Source: an uncultured Clostridia bacterium (GTDB lineage: Bacteria; Bacillota; Clostridia; Lachnospirales; CAG-274). From it: a DNA stretch of 49,342 nt. Shown here piece after piece: positions 1 through 8,026 of the stretch (positions within the stretch are counted from its first letter, which is position 1; the number at the start of each line of letters is the position of its first letter). The notes beneath the pieces were generated by a model. That model was not told where the DNA came from. It ran no database searches and worked only from the letters and a program-made list of their open reading frames with translations. The DNA is taken from assembly GCA_947627425.1 (NCBI GenBank), contig CANQVZ010000013.1, forward strand, positions 1 through 49,342, in the 5' to 3' direction. The position numbers and the translations under genes were made by a program.

Positions 1-8
1 TCAAGCAT
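1..8 (-). CDS. 5' end of an unidentified gene (partial)
   Basis: Only the start codon and part of the next two codons lie in the window, on the minus strand. A GAGGTG ribosome binding site lies about six bases upstream, and an extended -10 box (TGG followed by TATAAT, plus-strand 26-31) lies further up, so this looks like a genuine gene start. The product cannot be identified. Confidence 0.5.
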
Positions 9-64
9 AATTATCACCTCATCTAATTATACCACAAATTTAAGAAAAAGCCTAGTGTTTACTA

Positions 65-110
65 GACTTTTTCGACAGTCTGACACACCCGTCTATGCGG
101 GTGTGTTTTT
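65..110 (+). repeat. dispersed TTTTTCGACAG-plus-hairpin element, copy 1
   Basis: The element has a TTTTTCGACAGTCTG box (68-82) followed by a perfect 9-bp hairpin (ACACACCCG 83-91, CGGGTGTGT 98-106) and a T run. A second copy is at 1741-1786. As RNA it would act as an intrinsic terminator on the plus strand, although no plus-strand gene precedes it here. The box is repeated in inverted form at 624-638, one mismatch in 15, on the other side of the small membrane protein gene. Confidence 0.6.
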
Positions 111-121
111 AATATATTTTG

Positions 122-150
122 TTGTTTTTTTATTTGCGGTATGGTATTAT
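122..150 (+). promoter_or_regulatory. putative promoter of the 189-614 gene
   Basis: TTGTTT (122-127), 17 bases, then TATTAT (145-150) with an extended TGG just before the -10 box. It lies 39 bp ahead of the start codon. The -35 box is weak. Confidence 0.45.
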
Positions 151-188
151 TAAATTGTAGTAAAAAGATGAAAAAAGAGGGGTAAGTG

Positions 189-614
189 ATGATGAAAAAA
201 TATAAATCTGCAATGATAAAAGGTATTTGCAATGGGGTTCTGTGCTCATTGTTTATAAATATGTGGGTAATCATATCATTTTTCATCAATATCAATGATG
301 TGGTTTTTGACTTAATGGGATTGCCATTAGGCATTTCGGTATTTTTACTTATGAAGCAAACAAGAATCAAAAGGTTTTTAATAAGTTGGCTTTTTAGTAT
401 TTTGTTTTATGTATTAACCGAAATTATAATGGGCAGTTTGGGAATAATAAATATTTTTTATCATAAAAGCGCAGGTATAGGAATGACTGCCGGTGATGGT
501 TTTGGAATTATGGTGATTAGTTTTTTTAATTATTTCTGGATTATTGTTGGAACATTATCTGTTTTCACTGCTGTTAAACAAATAAAGACTAACAAAAAAA
601 TAGTGAGCCAATAG
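189..614 (+). CDS. small four-helix membrane protein, unknown function
   Basis: I do not recognise this 141-residue protein. It has about four hydrophobic stretches (roughly residues 12-32, 38-55, 62-90 and 112-135) with short Lys/Arg-rich loops, so it is probably an integral membrane protein with a basic cytosolic tail. The start is the first of two adjacent ATGs, eight bases after GAGGGG. Base composition is AT-rich compared with the metabolic genes to the right, and it is flanked by inverted copies of a 15-bp box (68-82 and 624-638), which suggests insertion as a small accessory cassette. No catalytic motif is visible. Confidence 0.6.
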   Translation: MMKKYKSAMIKGICNGVLCSLFINMWVIISFFININDVVFDLMGLPLGISVFLLMKQTRIKRFLISWLFSILFYVLTEIIMGSLGIINIFYHKSAGIGMTAGDGFGIMVISFFNYFWIIVGTLSVFTAVKQIKTNKKIVSQ

Positions 615-711
615 ATTGAAATACAGACTGTTGAAAAATCATATATTTTGATGCACCAAAGGAAATATATCCGACAGCAGTATGACCTAGACTATGGAGG
701 ATTAAAAGGCA

Positions 712-1152
712 ATGAAAAAAATAAACATCACAAGCATTGTAAACATAATAATATTGATATTGTTGATTGCTGTTTTGCTTTTTGAAATATCAAACAGGAT
801 TTTCTTTAAGAATAATGTTAGGTATTTGTACGATATAGAGCCATACAGCCAAGCGATAGAGCCATACAAAACACTTAATATCACGGATGAAAGGCTTATA
901 GAATATGATGAAGATTACGCTGTTAATTATGCCGTTATGTTCTATAATATGCAATATGGCAAAACATTTAAAGCCGAGGATTTTGAAGTGAAGGAATATA
1001 GCTTTGGTGATAGGATAAAGTGCTGGCAGGTATTTTTGAAGCGTACCCACACATTCAGCGAGTTTGATTTTGACGGACTTACAATCAGCAGGGATAACGG
1101 AGGAGTTCTTATTTTTAACGGAGATCCCGAAGCACACTTGTATGATCAGTGA
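712..1152 (+). CDS. membrane-anchored small protein, unknown function
   Basis: 146 residues with one N-terminal hydrophobic helix (about residues 8-27) after a Lys-containing start, then a hydrophilic domain with many Asp, Glu and Tyr. The topology suggests an anchored extracytoplasmic domain; no lipobox cysteine is visible. GGAGG lies upstream of the ATG. It stands between two other small unrecognised genes in an AT-rich patch and shows no motif from which a function could be named. Confidence 0.55.
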   Translation: MKKINITSIVNIIILILLIAVLLFEISNRIFFKNNVRYLYDIEPYSQAIEPYKTLNITDERLIEYDEDYAVNYAVMFYNMQYGKTFKAEDFEVKEYSFGDRIKCWQVFLKRTHTFSEFDFDGLTISRDNGGVLIFNGDPEAHLYDQ

Positions 1153-1272
1153 GCTTGCCGGCAGAAATAAAGTGGATTTGAATTGAGAGAATATTGATGA
1201 GGAAAGAATTTCAGCTTTGGGGACAGCTCAAATGTGCAATACTATAGTTGATTTTACTGTGAGGTGGGCATA

Positions 1273-1680
1273 ATGAAAAAAAAGATAATTAATATTTGTT
1301 TAATTGTATTTATTATACTTGTTTCTTTATTAATGCTCAGCTTTTTTTGCTTTGTATATAAGGTTATCGATATTATGAAAATGTCGTCAGATGACGCAAA
1401 TATTTTATATGAATTGTATTCACCGGACAGAGAGCATGTTGCATATATTTTTGAAAATAACACAGGTGCGACATCTCCCTTTATATACAGACTTTCCATT
1501 TTAAAAAGTAACGAGGAAGCGAATTTAACTAAAGGAAATACATATATATCATATGACAACTTCAATGGCTATTGGATAGATAATTCAACATTTAAAGTTG
1601 AAAATACAACAACCGAAAACATATTTAAACAAAAGAAAAAAATCAATAATATCGTTGTTTTATATAATTACGAAAAATAA
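1273..1680 (+). CDS. membrane-anchored small protein, unknown function
   Basis: 135 residues: a short basic N-terminus, one hydrophobic helix (about residues 5-27) and a polar C-terminal domain. The start is the ATG preceded by GAGGTGG; a GTG three codons upstream lies inside that ribosome binding site and is not preferred. The body has a segment resembling bacterial proteins that report on the current state of a cell-surface value (YSPDREHVAY), but I cannot assign a family. It is the third AT-rich orphan in a row and ends before a strong terminator at 1757-1786. Confidence 0.55.
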   Translation: MKKKIINICLIVFIILVSLLMLSFFCFVYKVIDIMKMSSDDANILYELYSPDREHVAYIFENNTGATSPFIYRLSILKSNEEANLTKGNTYISYDNFNGYWIDNSTFKVENTTTENIFKQKKKINNIVVLYNYEK

Positions 1681-1740
1681 CCGCATGAGGTATATTTGTA
1701 AGTCTGAATATTTTTGATATATTGAATTAAAATTAAATGC

Positions 1741-1786
1741 TTTTTTCGACAGCACCACACACCCGTTCGTGCGGGTGTATTTTTTT
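1741..1786 (+). terminator. intrinsic terminator / dispersed hairpin element, copy 2
   Basis: TTTTTTCGACAG, then ACACCCG (1759-1765) pairing with CGGGTGT (1772-1778) around TTCGTG, then seven Ts. It has the same architecture as the element at 65-110. It probably ends the gene at 1273-1680. Confidence 0.75.
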
Positions 1787-1799
1787 GTGTTTTTTATGC

Positions 1800-1828
1800 T
1801 TGAAAGTACGCTTTTTGTGTGCTATAAT
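1800..1828 (+). promoter_or_regulatory. sigma-A-type promoter of the permease operon
   Basis: TTGAAA (1800-1805), a 17-base spacer, then a perfect TATAAT (1823-1828). It lies just after the upstream terminator and 40 bp ahead of the permease start. Confidence 0.75.
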
Positions 1829-1868
1829 GTTAAAAGCATGGAGAGAAGGAATAACAGGAGGAATAATT

Positions 1869-3224
1869 ATGCTTGCAGAGATACTTGCATTGCTCATTTT
1901 TGCCATAATGTTTATACTTATAGTATCCGATAAACTCGAAAGGCATGTAGTCGCGCTGTGGTGTGCATTTTTCACCGTTGTTTTGGTTTTCGGTTTAGCC
2001 ATGCACAGCATGAGCGCATTTATATCCACGCTCAATGTCAGGAGCATATTTACAGAAGGCTTCTGGTATGCGCCCTCCGGCAGCGAGGAGGCGTCAATGG
2101 GCATAAACTGGGCAACCATAATTTTCATCTTCGGTATGATGGTGATGGTAGAGGGCATGGCAAGAGCGGGCTTTTTCCGCTGGCTTTGCATGAGGCTTGC
2201 AAGGCTTGTAAATTACAAACCCGCGCCTCTTTTTGTGGCTTTCATGATAATGTCGGCTTTTCTCTCGATGTTCATTGACAGCATTACGGTAATACTTTTC
2301 CTCGCAGCCATAACGGTAGAGCTTGCAAGACTTTTGAAATTCAACCCCGTGTCCCTTATAATAGCGGAAATATTCTGTGCCAATCTGGGAGGCTCTGCCA
2401 CAATGTGCGGAGACCCGCCCAATATAATAATAGGCACGTCACTGCACCTCACATTCGGCGATTTTGTTACAAACACAGGCATAATAGCAGGCATAAGCCT
2501 TGTTATAATAATGATTTATTTTTATATGCTTTACGGCAGAAAGCTTTCGGCTTTGAACATATCCGAGGATGATATTTCAGCCATACCCTCGCCGTCGAGC
2601 GCCATAAAGAGCAAAAAGGACTTTGCTCTCAGCTGTATCATATTTTTGTGCGCCGTTTCGCTTCTTGTCACTCACGCAAGGACAGGCCTTACGGTCGCAT
2701 TCATAGGCTTGTTTATAGCCGTAGTTACGCTTCTTTGCGCGGGCAGGACATCCGCGGAGCTCATAAAAAAGATAGACTATAAAACATTGCTTTTCTTTGT
2801 GGGACTTTTTGTGGTAGTCGGCGGTCTGGAGCAGACGGGCATACTTGAGACTATAGCCCATATCATAAGCTATATAAGCGGCGGTCATATAAGACTCATG
2901 AGCGCAATAATCATATGGGTGTCCGCCACGGCAAGCGCCTTTGTGGACAACATACCCTTTGCAGCGACCATGATACCCGTCATAAGGAGCCTTGCCGCAG
3001 CCGCAGGCGTGGATATAAATACACTTGCATGGGCATTATCCATGGGTACCGACATAGGCGGCAGCGCAACGCCGATAGGAGCTTCCGCAAATGTAGTGGG
3101 CACATCCGTTGCCGCAAAGGAAGGCTATATCATCGGCTGGGGTGAATTCTGCAAGGAGGCTGTCCCCGCCACTATTCTGGTGGTTGCCGTTTCAACGCTT
3201 ATCATTTTTGCCAGATATTGTTAA
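1869..3224 (+). CDS. ArsB/NhaD-type ion permease
   Basis: A 451-residue polytopic protein of the ion transporter superfamily (ArsB/NhaD/P-protein-like). About ten to twelve hydrophobic helices are visible. The two family half-repeats each carry a re-entrant signature: one around residues 175-190 (NLGGSATMCGDPPN) and one near the C-terminus (GTDIGGSATPIGASAN). A central hydrophilic loop (about residues 228-252) separates the halves. The family exports arsenite or exchanges Na+/H+ or organic anions; the substrate cannot be read from sequence, and no arsR or arsA neighbour is present. The start is the ATG seven bases after AGGAGG, downstream of the promoter; the open frame upstream runs through a terminator and is not coding. 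The cytidylate-kinase-like gene follows after 15 bp. Confidence 0.88.
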   Translation: MLAEILALLIFAIMFILIVSDKLERHVVALWCAFFTVVLVFGLAMHSMSAFISTLNVRSIFTEGFWYAPSGSEEASMGINWATIIFIFGMMVMVEGMARAGFFRWLCMRLARLVNYKPAPLFVAFMIMSAFLSMFIDSITVILFLAAITVELARLLKFNPVSLIIAEIFCANLGGSATMCGDPPNIIIGTSLHLTFGDFVTNTGIIAGISLVIIMIYFYMLYGRKLSALNISEDDISAIPSPSSAIKSKKDFALSCIIFLCAVSLLVTHARTGLTVAFIGLFIAVVTLLCAGRTSAELIKKIDYKTLLFFVGLFVVVGGLEQTGILETIAHIISYISGGHIRLMSAIIIWVSATASAFVDNIPFAATMIPVIRSLAAAAGVDINTLAWALSMGTDIGGSATPIGASANVVGTSVAAKEGYIIGWGEFCKEAVPATILVVAVSTLIIFARYC

Positions 3225-3239
3225 GGAGAGGATAATTTT

Positions 3240-3845
3240 ATGGACAGGCAGATTTTAATTGCTGTCGGCAGGGAGTTCGGCAGCGGAGGTCATGAGATAG
3301 GCAAGAGGCTTGCCAAGAATCTCGGCATCAATTTCTATGACAGAAAAATGCTTGACGAGCTTGCCGAAAAAAAGAATATACGCATTGAATTTCTGGAAAA
3401 ATACGACGAGGAACCCAGAAAGTTTTTCGGCGCGCGCTCCGTCGATGTTCGCACGAAGTCCTATTCAAATTCAATAGAAGAAATAATTGCCGATATGCAG
3501 TCCGAATACATAAAGGAAAAGGCGGATTCGGGCGAAAGCTTTGTTATAGTCGGCAGATGTGCCGAGGAAGTGCTCAAGGGCAGGGAAGGGCTTGTTTCCG
3601 TATTCATTCTGGGCGATATGCCCGACAAAATAGAGCGCACAAGGCTCAAATTCGGCATTGACGAAAAGGACGCCGAGCTTAAAATAAAGCGCCACGACAG
3701 AACGCGCAAAAAATATCATAACGCCCATGCAGACGGCAAGTGGGGCGACTCCAGAACATACGATATATGCATAAACAGCAGCCGCCTCGGCATAGACGGT
3801 ACCGTCGAAATGCTTAAAAAATATATCGAGGCTTATTTTGAATAA
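3240..3845 (+). CDS. cytidylate kinase-like family protein
   Basis: 201 residues. A P-loop-like element near the N-terminus (GREFGSGGHEIGK, residues 9-21) and the overall length match the cytidylate kinase-like family common in Clostridia, which is related to but distinct from Cmk. The C-terminal half has the Arg-rich lid-like stretch (RHDRTRKKYHN) expected of nucleoside monophosphate kinases. The actual substrate is unproven for this family. It follows the permease by 15 bp with its own GGAGAGG ribosome binding site, so the two are probably cotranscribed, and it ends at a strong bidirectional terminator. Confidence 0.85.
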   Translation: MDRQILIAVGREFGSGGHEIGKRLAKNLGINFYDRKMLDELAEKKNIRIEFLEKYDEEPRKFFGARSVDVRTKSYSNSIEEIIADMQSEYIKEKADSGESFVIVGRCAEEVLKGREGLVSVFILGDMPDKIERTRLKFGIDEKDAELKIKRHDRTRKKYHNAHADGKWGDSRTYDICINSSRLGIDGTVEMLKKYIEAYFE

Positions 3846-3853
3846 TTTTGTGT

Positions 3854-3888
3854 AATAATAGCCCCCGGCTTTGCCGGGGGCTATTATT
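3854..3888. terminator. bidirectional terminator between convergent genes
   Basis: A 16-bp perfect stem (AATAATAGCCCCCGGC with its complement) around a TTT loop. The outer AATAATA/TATTATT gives partial T tracts on both strands. It separates the kinase-like gene from the convergent aldo/keto reductase. Confidence 0.88.
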
Positions 3889-5014
3889 ACAGCTTTCTCA
3901 TAAAATCCTTCATTGCCTCGGATATTTCTATATTCTGAGGGCACACCGATTCGCAGCTTCGGCAGCCTATGCAGGAGTCGGGGCGCTTGTCCTCGGCATA
4001 TGCCATAAGAGCCATGGGCGCTATGAAGCCTCCGCCCGTTATTATATGTTCGTTGTAGAGAGCCAGAAGCGACGGTATATCCAGTCCCTTTGGGCAGTGG
4101 CTCACGCAGTAATGACAGGCTGTGCAGGGCAGAGCCTTTGAGCTCAATATATCCTTGCCGACTGCTATAATGGCTTCTGTTTCCTTGTCGTTCAGCGGTT
4201 TTTCCTCGCCGAAGGTCTTTATATTTTCCTCAAGCTGCTTCATATCCGACATACCTGACAATATCATTGTCACGCTCGGTATACTCTGCAAAAATCTGAA
4301 TGCCCAAGCTGTTATTTCCTCGTCGGGTCTTAAAGCTTTGAGCTTGCTTTCGTTTTCGGGTGAAAGCTTTGCAAGACTTCCGCCTCTCAGAGGCTCCATT
4401 ACCCACACGGGAATGTTGTATGTATTGAGCATTTCCACCTTTTCCTTAGCATACTGGAAGCTCCAGTCCAGATAGTTAAGCTGTATCTGACAGAACTCCA
4501 TATGCTCTCCGTATGCCTTCAAAAAGCGTTCCATTGTTTTAAGTCCGCCGTGAGCCGAAAAGCCAAGATGCTTTATCCTGCCGTTTTTCTTCTGCTCATA
4601 GAGATAGTCGAAAATTCCGTATTTTTCGTCCAGATAGGCGTCTATATTCATTTCGCACACATTGTGGAAAAGATAAAAATCGAAATACTCCACACCGCAT
4701 TTTTCAAGCTGTTTTTCAAATATTTCCTTTACCTTCGGCATATTTGCAAGGTCATAGCCCGGAAACTTTGTGGCTAAATAAAAATCCTCTCTCTTGTATT
4801 TGCTTAGTGCTTTTCCGACCACTGTTTCGGAATTTTCGCCGTGGTAGCCCCAAGCCGTATCATAATAGTTTATGCCGTTCGCCATGGCATAGTCTATCAT
4901 TTTGAGGGCTTCCTCCTCGTTTATCCTGCTGTCGTCGCCGTCAATGACAGGCAGACGCATATTGCCCATGCCCAGAGCGGAAAGCTTCTTTCTCTTGAAA
5001 TCCTTGTAAATCAT
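3887..5014 (-). CDS. aldo/keto reductase with C-terminal 2x[4Fe-4S] domain
   Basis: 375 residues. Residues 1-285 form an aldo/keto reductase barrel with the usual tetrad visible as Asp52, Tyr57, Lys83 and His117. The C-terminal part holds two CxxCxxCxxxCP clusters (Cys297/300/303/307 and Cys348/351/354/358), typical of a bacterial-type [4Fe-4S] ferredoxin module. Such fused reductases are common in strict anaerobes, where the barrel probably exchanges electrons through the clusters; the substrate is unknown. The start follows AAGGAGG by eight bases. A well-formed minus-strand promoter lies at 5060-5088. Confidence 0.9.
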   Translation of the reverse strand: MIYKDFKRKKLSALGMGNMRLPVIDGDDSRINEEEALKMIDYAMANGINYYDTAWGYHGENSETVVGKALSKYKREDFYLATKFPGYDLANMPKVKEIFEKQLEKCGVEYFDFYLFHNVCEMNIDAYLDEKYGIFDYLYEQKKNGRIKHLGFSAHGGLKTMERFLKAYGEHMEFCQIQLNYLDWSFQYAKEKVEMLNTYNIPVWVMEPLRGGSLAKLSPENESKLKALRPDEEITAWAFRFLQSIPSVTMILSGMSDMKQLEENIKTFGEEKPLNDKETEAIIAVGKDILSSKALPCTACHYCVSHCPKGLDIPSLLALYNEHIITGGGFIAPMALMAYAEDKRPDSCIGCRSCESVCPQNIEISEAMKDFMRKL

Positions 5015-5059
5015 AAGTGTTTCCTCCTTAAAAAATATTCAGATTTCCTCCCCAATACA

Positions 5060-5088
5060 ATTATATAATATTAATTGTCATATTTCAA
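5060..5088 (-). promoter_or_regulatory. promoter of the aldo/keto reductase gene
   Basis: On the minus strand: TTGAAA (5083-5088), a 17-base spacer and TATAAT (5060-5065), 45 bp ahead of the start codon. Confidence 0.7.
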
Positions 5089-5127
5089 TTAAAAAAATAA
5101 TTGTTTACTCTTATTTATAAATATGTA

Positions 5128-5173
5128 TTGACAAAATATACTATAGGTGTTAAAATGTTAGACAGCTAACATT
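5128..5173 (+). promoter_or_regulatory. marR promoter overlapped by a palindromic operator
   Basis: A consensus promoter TTGACA (5128-5133), 17 bases, TAAAAT (5151-5156) is overlapped by an 8-bp-arm palindrome AATGTTAG-ACAG-CTAACATT (5154-5173). The palindrome covers the end of the -10 box and the likely start site, the classic position for MarR-family autorepression. No other copy of this palindrome was noticed nearby. Confidence 0.72.
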
Positions 5174-5190
5174 CGGGAGGGCAAAACGCT

Positions 5191-5622
5191 ATGGAAAGAA
5201 AGCTTGCAAAGGAAATACATATGGCGTCAAACAAGATATGCCGTAAGCTCGACATCATAACATCAAAATATGCCTTTACCCGCGCTCAGCACGCCGTTTT
5301 TCACTATCTCACAGCCAATAAGCACAGGGATGTTTTTCAGAAGGATATAGAGGAGGAATTCGGCATAAGGCGCTCGAGCGTATCAGCCATACTTTCGCAC
5401 ATGGAGGAAAAGGGCTATATCACAAGAAGCTCTGTAGACCGCGACGCAAGGCTCAAAAAAATAACGCCCACCAAAAAGGGTGAGGAAATGCTTGCGCAGT
5501 CTCAGCGAATAATAGCGGACTATGAAAAAAAGCTTATGGAGGGCATACCCAAAGAAGAAATAGATATTTTTTTTAAGGTGCTCGGGGAGCTTTCCGATAA
5601 GGCGGACGGTACGGATATGTGA
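5191..5622 (+). CDS. MarR-family transcriptional regulator
   Basis: 143 residues with the MarR winged-helix plan: N-terminal dimerisation helices, a recognition helix near residues 55-70 (IRRSSVSAILSHMEEKGY), then the wing with the Asp-x-Arg element (VDRDARLKKI, residues 81-90) and a C-terminal helix. MarR proteins are dimeric repressors usually released by small aromatic ligands. GGGAGG precedes the ATG by about ten bases. It is upstream of a MATE exporter in the same direction and its own promoter carries a palindrome, so it probably controls itself and the exporter. Confidence 0.9.
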   Translation: MERKLAKEIHMASNKICRKLDIITSKYAFTRAQHAVFHYLTANKHRDVFQKDIEEEFGIRRSSVSAILSHMEEKGYITRSSVDRDARLKKITPTKKGEEMLAQSQRIIADYEKKLMEGIPKEEIDIFFKVLGELSDKADGTDM

Positions 5623-5650
5623 CAATTTATATTTTATTGGAGGAATGTAT

Positions 5651-5698
5651 ATGTATAAATGCTTAGATGTGATGTTTTTATGCGGAGGTGAAGAATAA
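5651..5698 (+). CDS. 15-codon leader ORF overlapping the MATE start
   Basis: A short frame of 15 codons (MYKCLDVMFLCGGEE) starts six bases after a good GGAGGA site. Its TAA stop shares its last base with the ATG of the MATE gene (TAATG, 5696-5700). The last codons contain the ribosome binding site of the MATE gene. This geometry fits translational coupling or a leader peptide controlling exporter synthesis. It is inferred from spacing only; the peptide has no known homologue that I recognise. Confidence 0.45.
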   Translation: MYKCLDVMFLCGGEE

Positions 5699-7107
5699 TG
5701 GAATCGGCGGTAAGAGAAAACAAAATGGGCACCATGCCCGTAAATAAGCTGCTTATTTCAATGGCGCTTCCCATGATGGCGTCTATGCTCGTTCAGGCGC
5801 TCTATAACATAGTGGACAGTATATTTGTGGCGAAGTACAGCGCAGCCTGCATGACTGCCATCTCGCTTGTTTTCCCGTTCCAGACGCTCATGATAGCCTG
5901 CGGTTCGGGCGTAGGCGTAGGTATGAACGCCGTGCTTTCCAGAAGCCTAGGCGCAAAGGACCAGGACGGCGTAAACAAGGCGGCTTTCAACGGCATACTC
6001 ATTTATGTCATATTCTGCTTTGCATTCTTTGTTTTGGGTTTGCTTGCGGCGGAGCCGTTTATGCATATGCAGGCAAGCTCGGCGGAGATAGCCGAGGAGG
6101 GCAGTATTTATCTTAAGATAGTTTGCTGTGTGAGCGTGGGTCTTTTCTCTCAGATTTGCTTTGAAAGGCTTTTGCAGTCAACGGGCAAGACTATATACTC
6201 AATGATAACGCAGATGACGGGCGCTATAATAAACATCATTCTCGACCCCATACTTATATTCGGTCTCTTGGGCTTTCCCAGAATGGGTATGGCAGGCGCA
6301 GCCGCAGCCACCGTTTTCGGACAGTGCGTTGCGGGCGGACTTGCTATATTGTTCAACATAAAGCTCAACAAGGAAATAGAGTTCAAAAAGGTCAGGAGAT
6401 TTGTGCCTCAGCTAAGCGAAATGCTCAAAATACTCTATGTAGGCGTGCCGTCCATACTCATGCAGTCCATAGGCTCGGTAATGGTGCTCAGTATAAATAC
6501 CATTTTCTCGCATATGAACATTGTGGACACCACGCTCTCGCTCACGGACGCGAGAGATACCGCCATAGCTATATTCGGCATATATTTCAAGCTCCAGAGC
6601 TTCATATTTATGCCTGTGTTCGGTCTTAACAACGGCATGGTACCCATTGTGGCGTATTGCTACGGCGCAAGGACGAAGGATAGGATGATGAAGACAATAA
6701 AGCTTAGCATAATGTACGCTGTTGCGCTGCTTCTGATCGGCACATTGATATTCCAGCTTATACCCGATCTTTTGTTAAATCTCTTTGCAAACGAGAGCAA
6801 CGCCGAAGCACTGCTTTCAATGGGTGTTCCCGCACTCAGAACTATAAGCTATCACTTCCCGATAGCAAGCTTCTGTATAATAAGCCTGTCGGTGTTCCAG
6901 GCGCTTGGCAACGGCATTCTTTCAATGGGCGTTTCTTTCACAAGACAGCTTATAGTGCTCGTTCCCGTTGCATTTTTGCTTTCGCTCACACAGCACGTCA
7001 GCAATGTGTGGTGGGCATTCCTTGCCGCAGAGTGCATATCCTTCATGCTCTGCGCAATAGCCTTCAGATATATGTATAAAAAGATAATAAAACCGCTGGG
7101 TAATTAA
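5698..7107 (+). CDS. MATE-family multidrug exporter (MarR-linked)
   Basis: 469 residues with about twelve hydrophobic helices arranged as two homologous halves, as expected of MATE (MOP superfamily) cation-coupled exporters. N-terminal features such as the MALPMMASMLVQALYNIVDSIFV region (split over helix 1) and the GxGVGMNAVLSRSLGA turn after helix 2 are typical of the DinF/NorM-like clostridial branch. It follows marR and a short coupled leader ORF, and is probably derepressed with them when MarR binds its ligand. The substrate cannot be predicted. It is one of three MATE genes in the window; all three differ clearly from each other. Confidence 0.93.
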   Translation: MESAVRENKMGTMPVNKLLISMALPMMASMLVQALYNIVDSIFVAKYSAACMTAISLVFPFQTLMIACGSGVGVGMNAVLSRSLGAKDQDGVNKAAFNGILIYVIFCFAFFVLGLLAAEPFMHMQASSAEIAEEGSIYLKIVCCVSVGLFSQICFERLLQSTGKTIYSMITQMTGAIINIILDPILIFGLLGFPRMGMAGAAAATVFGQCVAGGLAILFNIKLNKEIEFKKVRRFVPQLSEMLKILYVGVPSILMQSIGSVMVLSINTIFSHMNIVDTTLSLTDARDTAIAIFGIYFKLQSFIFMPVFGLNNGMVPIVAYCYGARTKDRMMKTIKLSIMYAVALLLIGTLIFQLIPDLLLNLFANESNAEALLSMGVPALRTISYHFPIASFCIISLSVFQALGNGILSMGVSFTRQLIVLVPVAFLLSLTQHVSNVWWAFLAAECISFMLCAIAFRYMYKKIIKPLGN

Positions 7108-7135
7108 AAAAATGACCGGGTTACGCTCGGTCATT
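7106..7135. terminator. terminator between convergent MATE and flavin reductase genes
   Basis: AATGACCG (7111-7118) pairs with CGGTCATT (7128-7135). On the minus strand it is followed by a seven-base T run, so it mainly ends the flavin reductase gene, whose last codons lie in the loop; it may also serve the MATE gene. Confidence 0.7.
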
Positions 7136-7654
7136 CTTTATATACTCAATTATTCTTTCAAGCTGTTTTATAGCTTCATTGTCCCTCTCTGCGGGTATAT
7201 ACGATGTCCTTAATGAGCGCACATAACCTTTTACCTTCACATTAAGCCCCATAAGCATTATGCGCATTGTCTTTTCGGCATCGGCGGAATTTATGACCGT
7301 GTCGCCTCCGCCCGTCAGTATAATATACCCCGTTTTTTCGCGCAGTCTTTTTTTGCCGTTGAAAAAGATCTGCGTCCTTGACATAAGAGCCATGAGCATA
7401 CCCGTGGGCTGATTGAAATAAAGCGGAGAAGCCATTATTACGGTGTCATAGCTCTCTATATTTTCAAAAAGCCTTGCTGCGTCGTCATTATGTACGCACG
7501 CCCCGTTCACACAGCTCCGGCAGTCATCGCACGCTCTGAAATCGGCATAATAAGCGTCTATAACATCGCAGGGTATTTTCTCTCTTATTCTGTTTATAAA
7601 AAAAGCCGTGTTGCCGTCCTTTCTCGGCGAACCGTTTATTATAAGCACAGCCAT
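7121..7654 (-). CDS. NADPH-dependent FMN reductase / flavodoxin-fold oxidoreductase
   Basis: 177 residues with the flavodoxin-like fold signatures GSPRKDGNTA near the N-terminus (phosphate-binding loop for FMN) and ASPLYFNQPTG around residue 75. A cysteine-rich stretch (ACDDCRSCVNGAC, about residues 41-53) is typical of the iron-sulfur flavoprotein (Isf)-like subgroup of anaerobes, so a [4Fe-4S] cluster may be bound in addition to FMN. The role is probably electron transfer or detoxification of oxygen or quinones. The start follows GAGGTGG by five bases. It is followed on the other side of a gap by a ferredoxin gene in the same direction, a plausible partner. Confidence 0.87.
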   Translation of the reverse strand: MAVLIINGSPRKDGNTAFFINRIREKIPCDVIDAYYADFRACDDCRSCVNGACVHNDDAARLFENIESYDTVIMASPLYFNQPTGMLMALMSRTQIFFNGKKRLREKTGYIILTGGGDTVINSADAEKTMRIMLMGLNVKVKGYVRSLRTSYIPAERDNEAIKQLERIIEYIKNDRA

Positions 7655-7736
7655 AGCGCCACCTCGCAGTATATGTAAATCATATAATCATTATATTATT
7701 CATTATATTATTATAAAATGAAACAGTCAAGAAAAA

Positions 7737-7767
7737 TAAAAAAATGACCTGCCGAGAATGACAGGTC
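7737..7767 (-). terminator. terminator of the ferredoxin gene
   Basis: On the minus strand GACCTG, ten-base loop, CAGGTC, then ATTTTTTT. It lies 8 bp past the ferredoxin stop. Confidence 0.75.
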
Positions 7768-7774
7768 GTTCTTA

Positions 7775-7960
7775 TCATGCGTGCTCTATAGCATCTACGG
7801 GACAGCCCTCCAGAGCCTCCTCGGCGGCAGGTTCATCCTCGGCGCTTACCTCCTCATCCGATGCCTTTGCCACATTTTCATCCGTCATGGTGAATACGCT
7901 CGGACAGGTTGTGGTGCAGAGTCCGCAGCCAATGCAGTTTTCATTTACAAAATATTTCAT
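7775..7960 (-). CDS. single-cluster [4Fe-4S] ferredoxin
   Basis: 61 residues. The cysteines form CIGCGLCTTTCP near the N-terminus (Cys9/12/15/19) and GCPVDAI at the end, as in monocluster ferredoxins of thermophilic and clostridial anaerobes. Between them is a very acidic insert (many Glu, Asp and Ala) where dicluster ferredoxins carry a second motif, consistent with loss of one cluster. It is a soluble low-potential electron carrier. The ATG follows GGAGGTG. It has its own terminator and lies between a flavin reductase and a methyltransferase, all on the same strand. Confidence 0.92.
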   Translation of the reverse strand: MKYFVNENCIGCGLCTTTCPSVFTMTDENVAKASDEEVSAEDEPAAEEALEGCPVDAIEHA

Positions 7961-8026
7961 AGTTACACCTCCTGATAGTATACTATATTATATTTTGCCG
8001 TTTTATAATAAAATATACCAAATACA

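Noticed and set aside
1737..1868. A 44-codon N-terminal extension of the ArsB/NhaD-type permease
   Set aside because: It would be translated from a terminator hairpin and the promoter; the ATG at 1869 has AGGAGG at the right distance.
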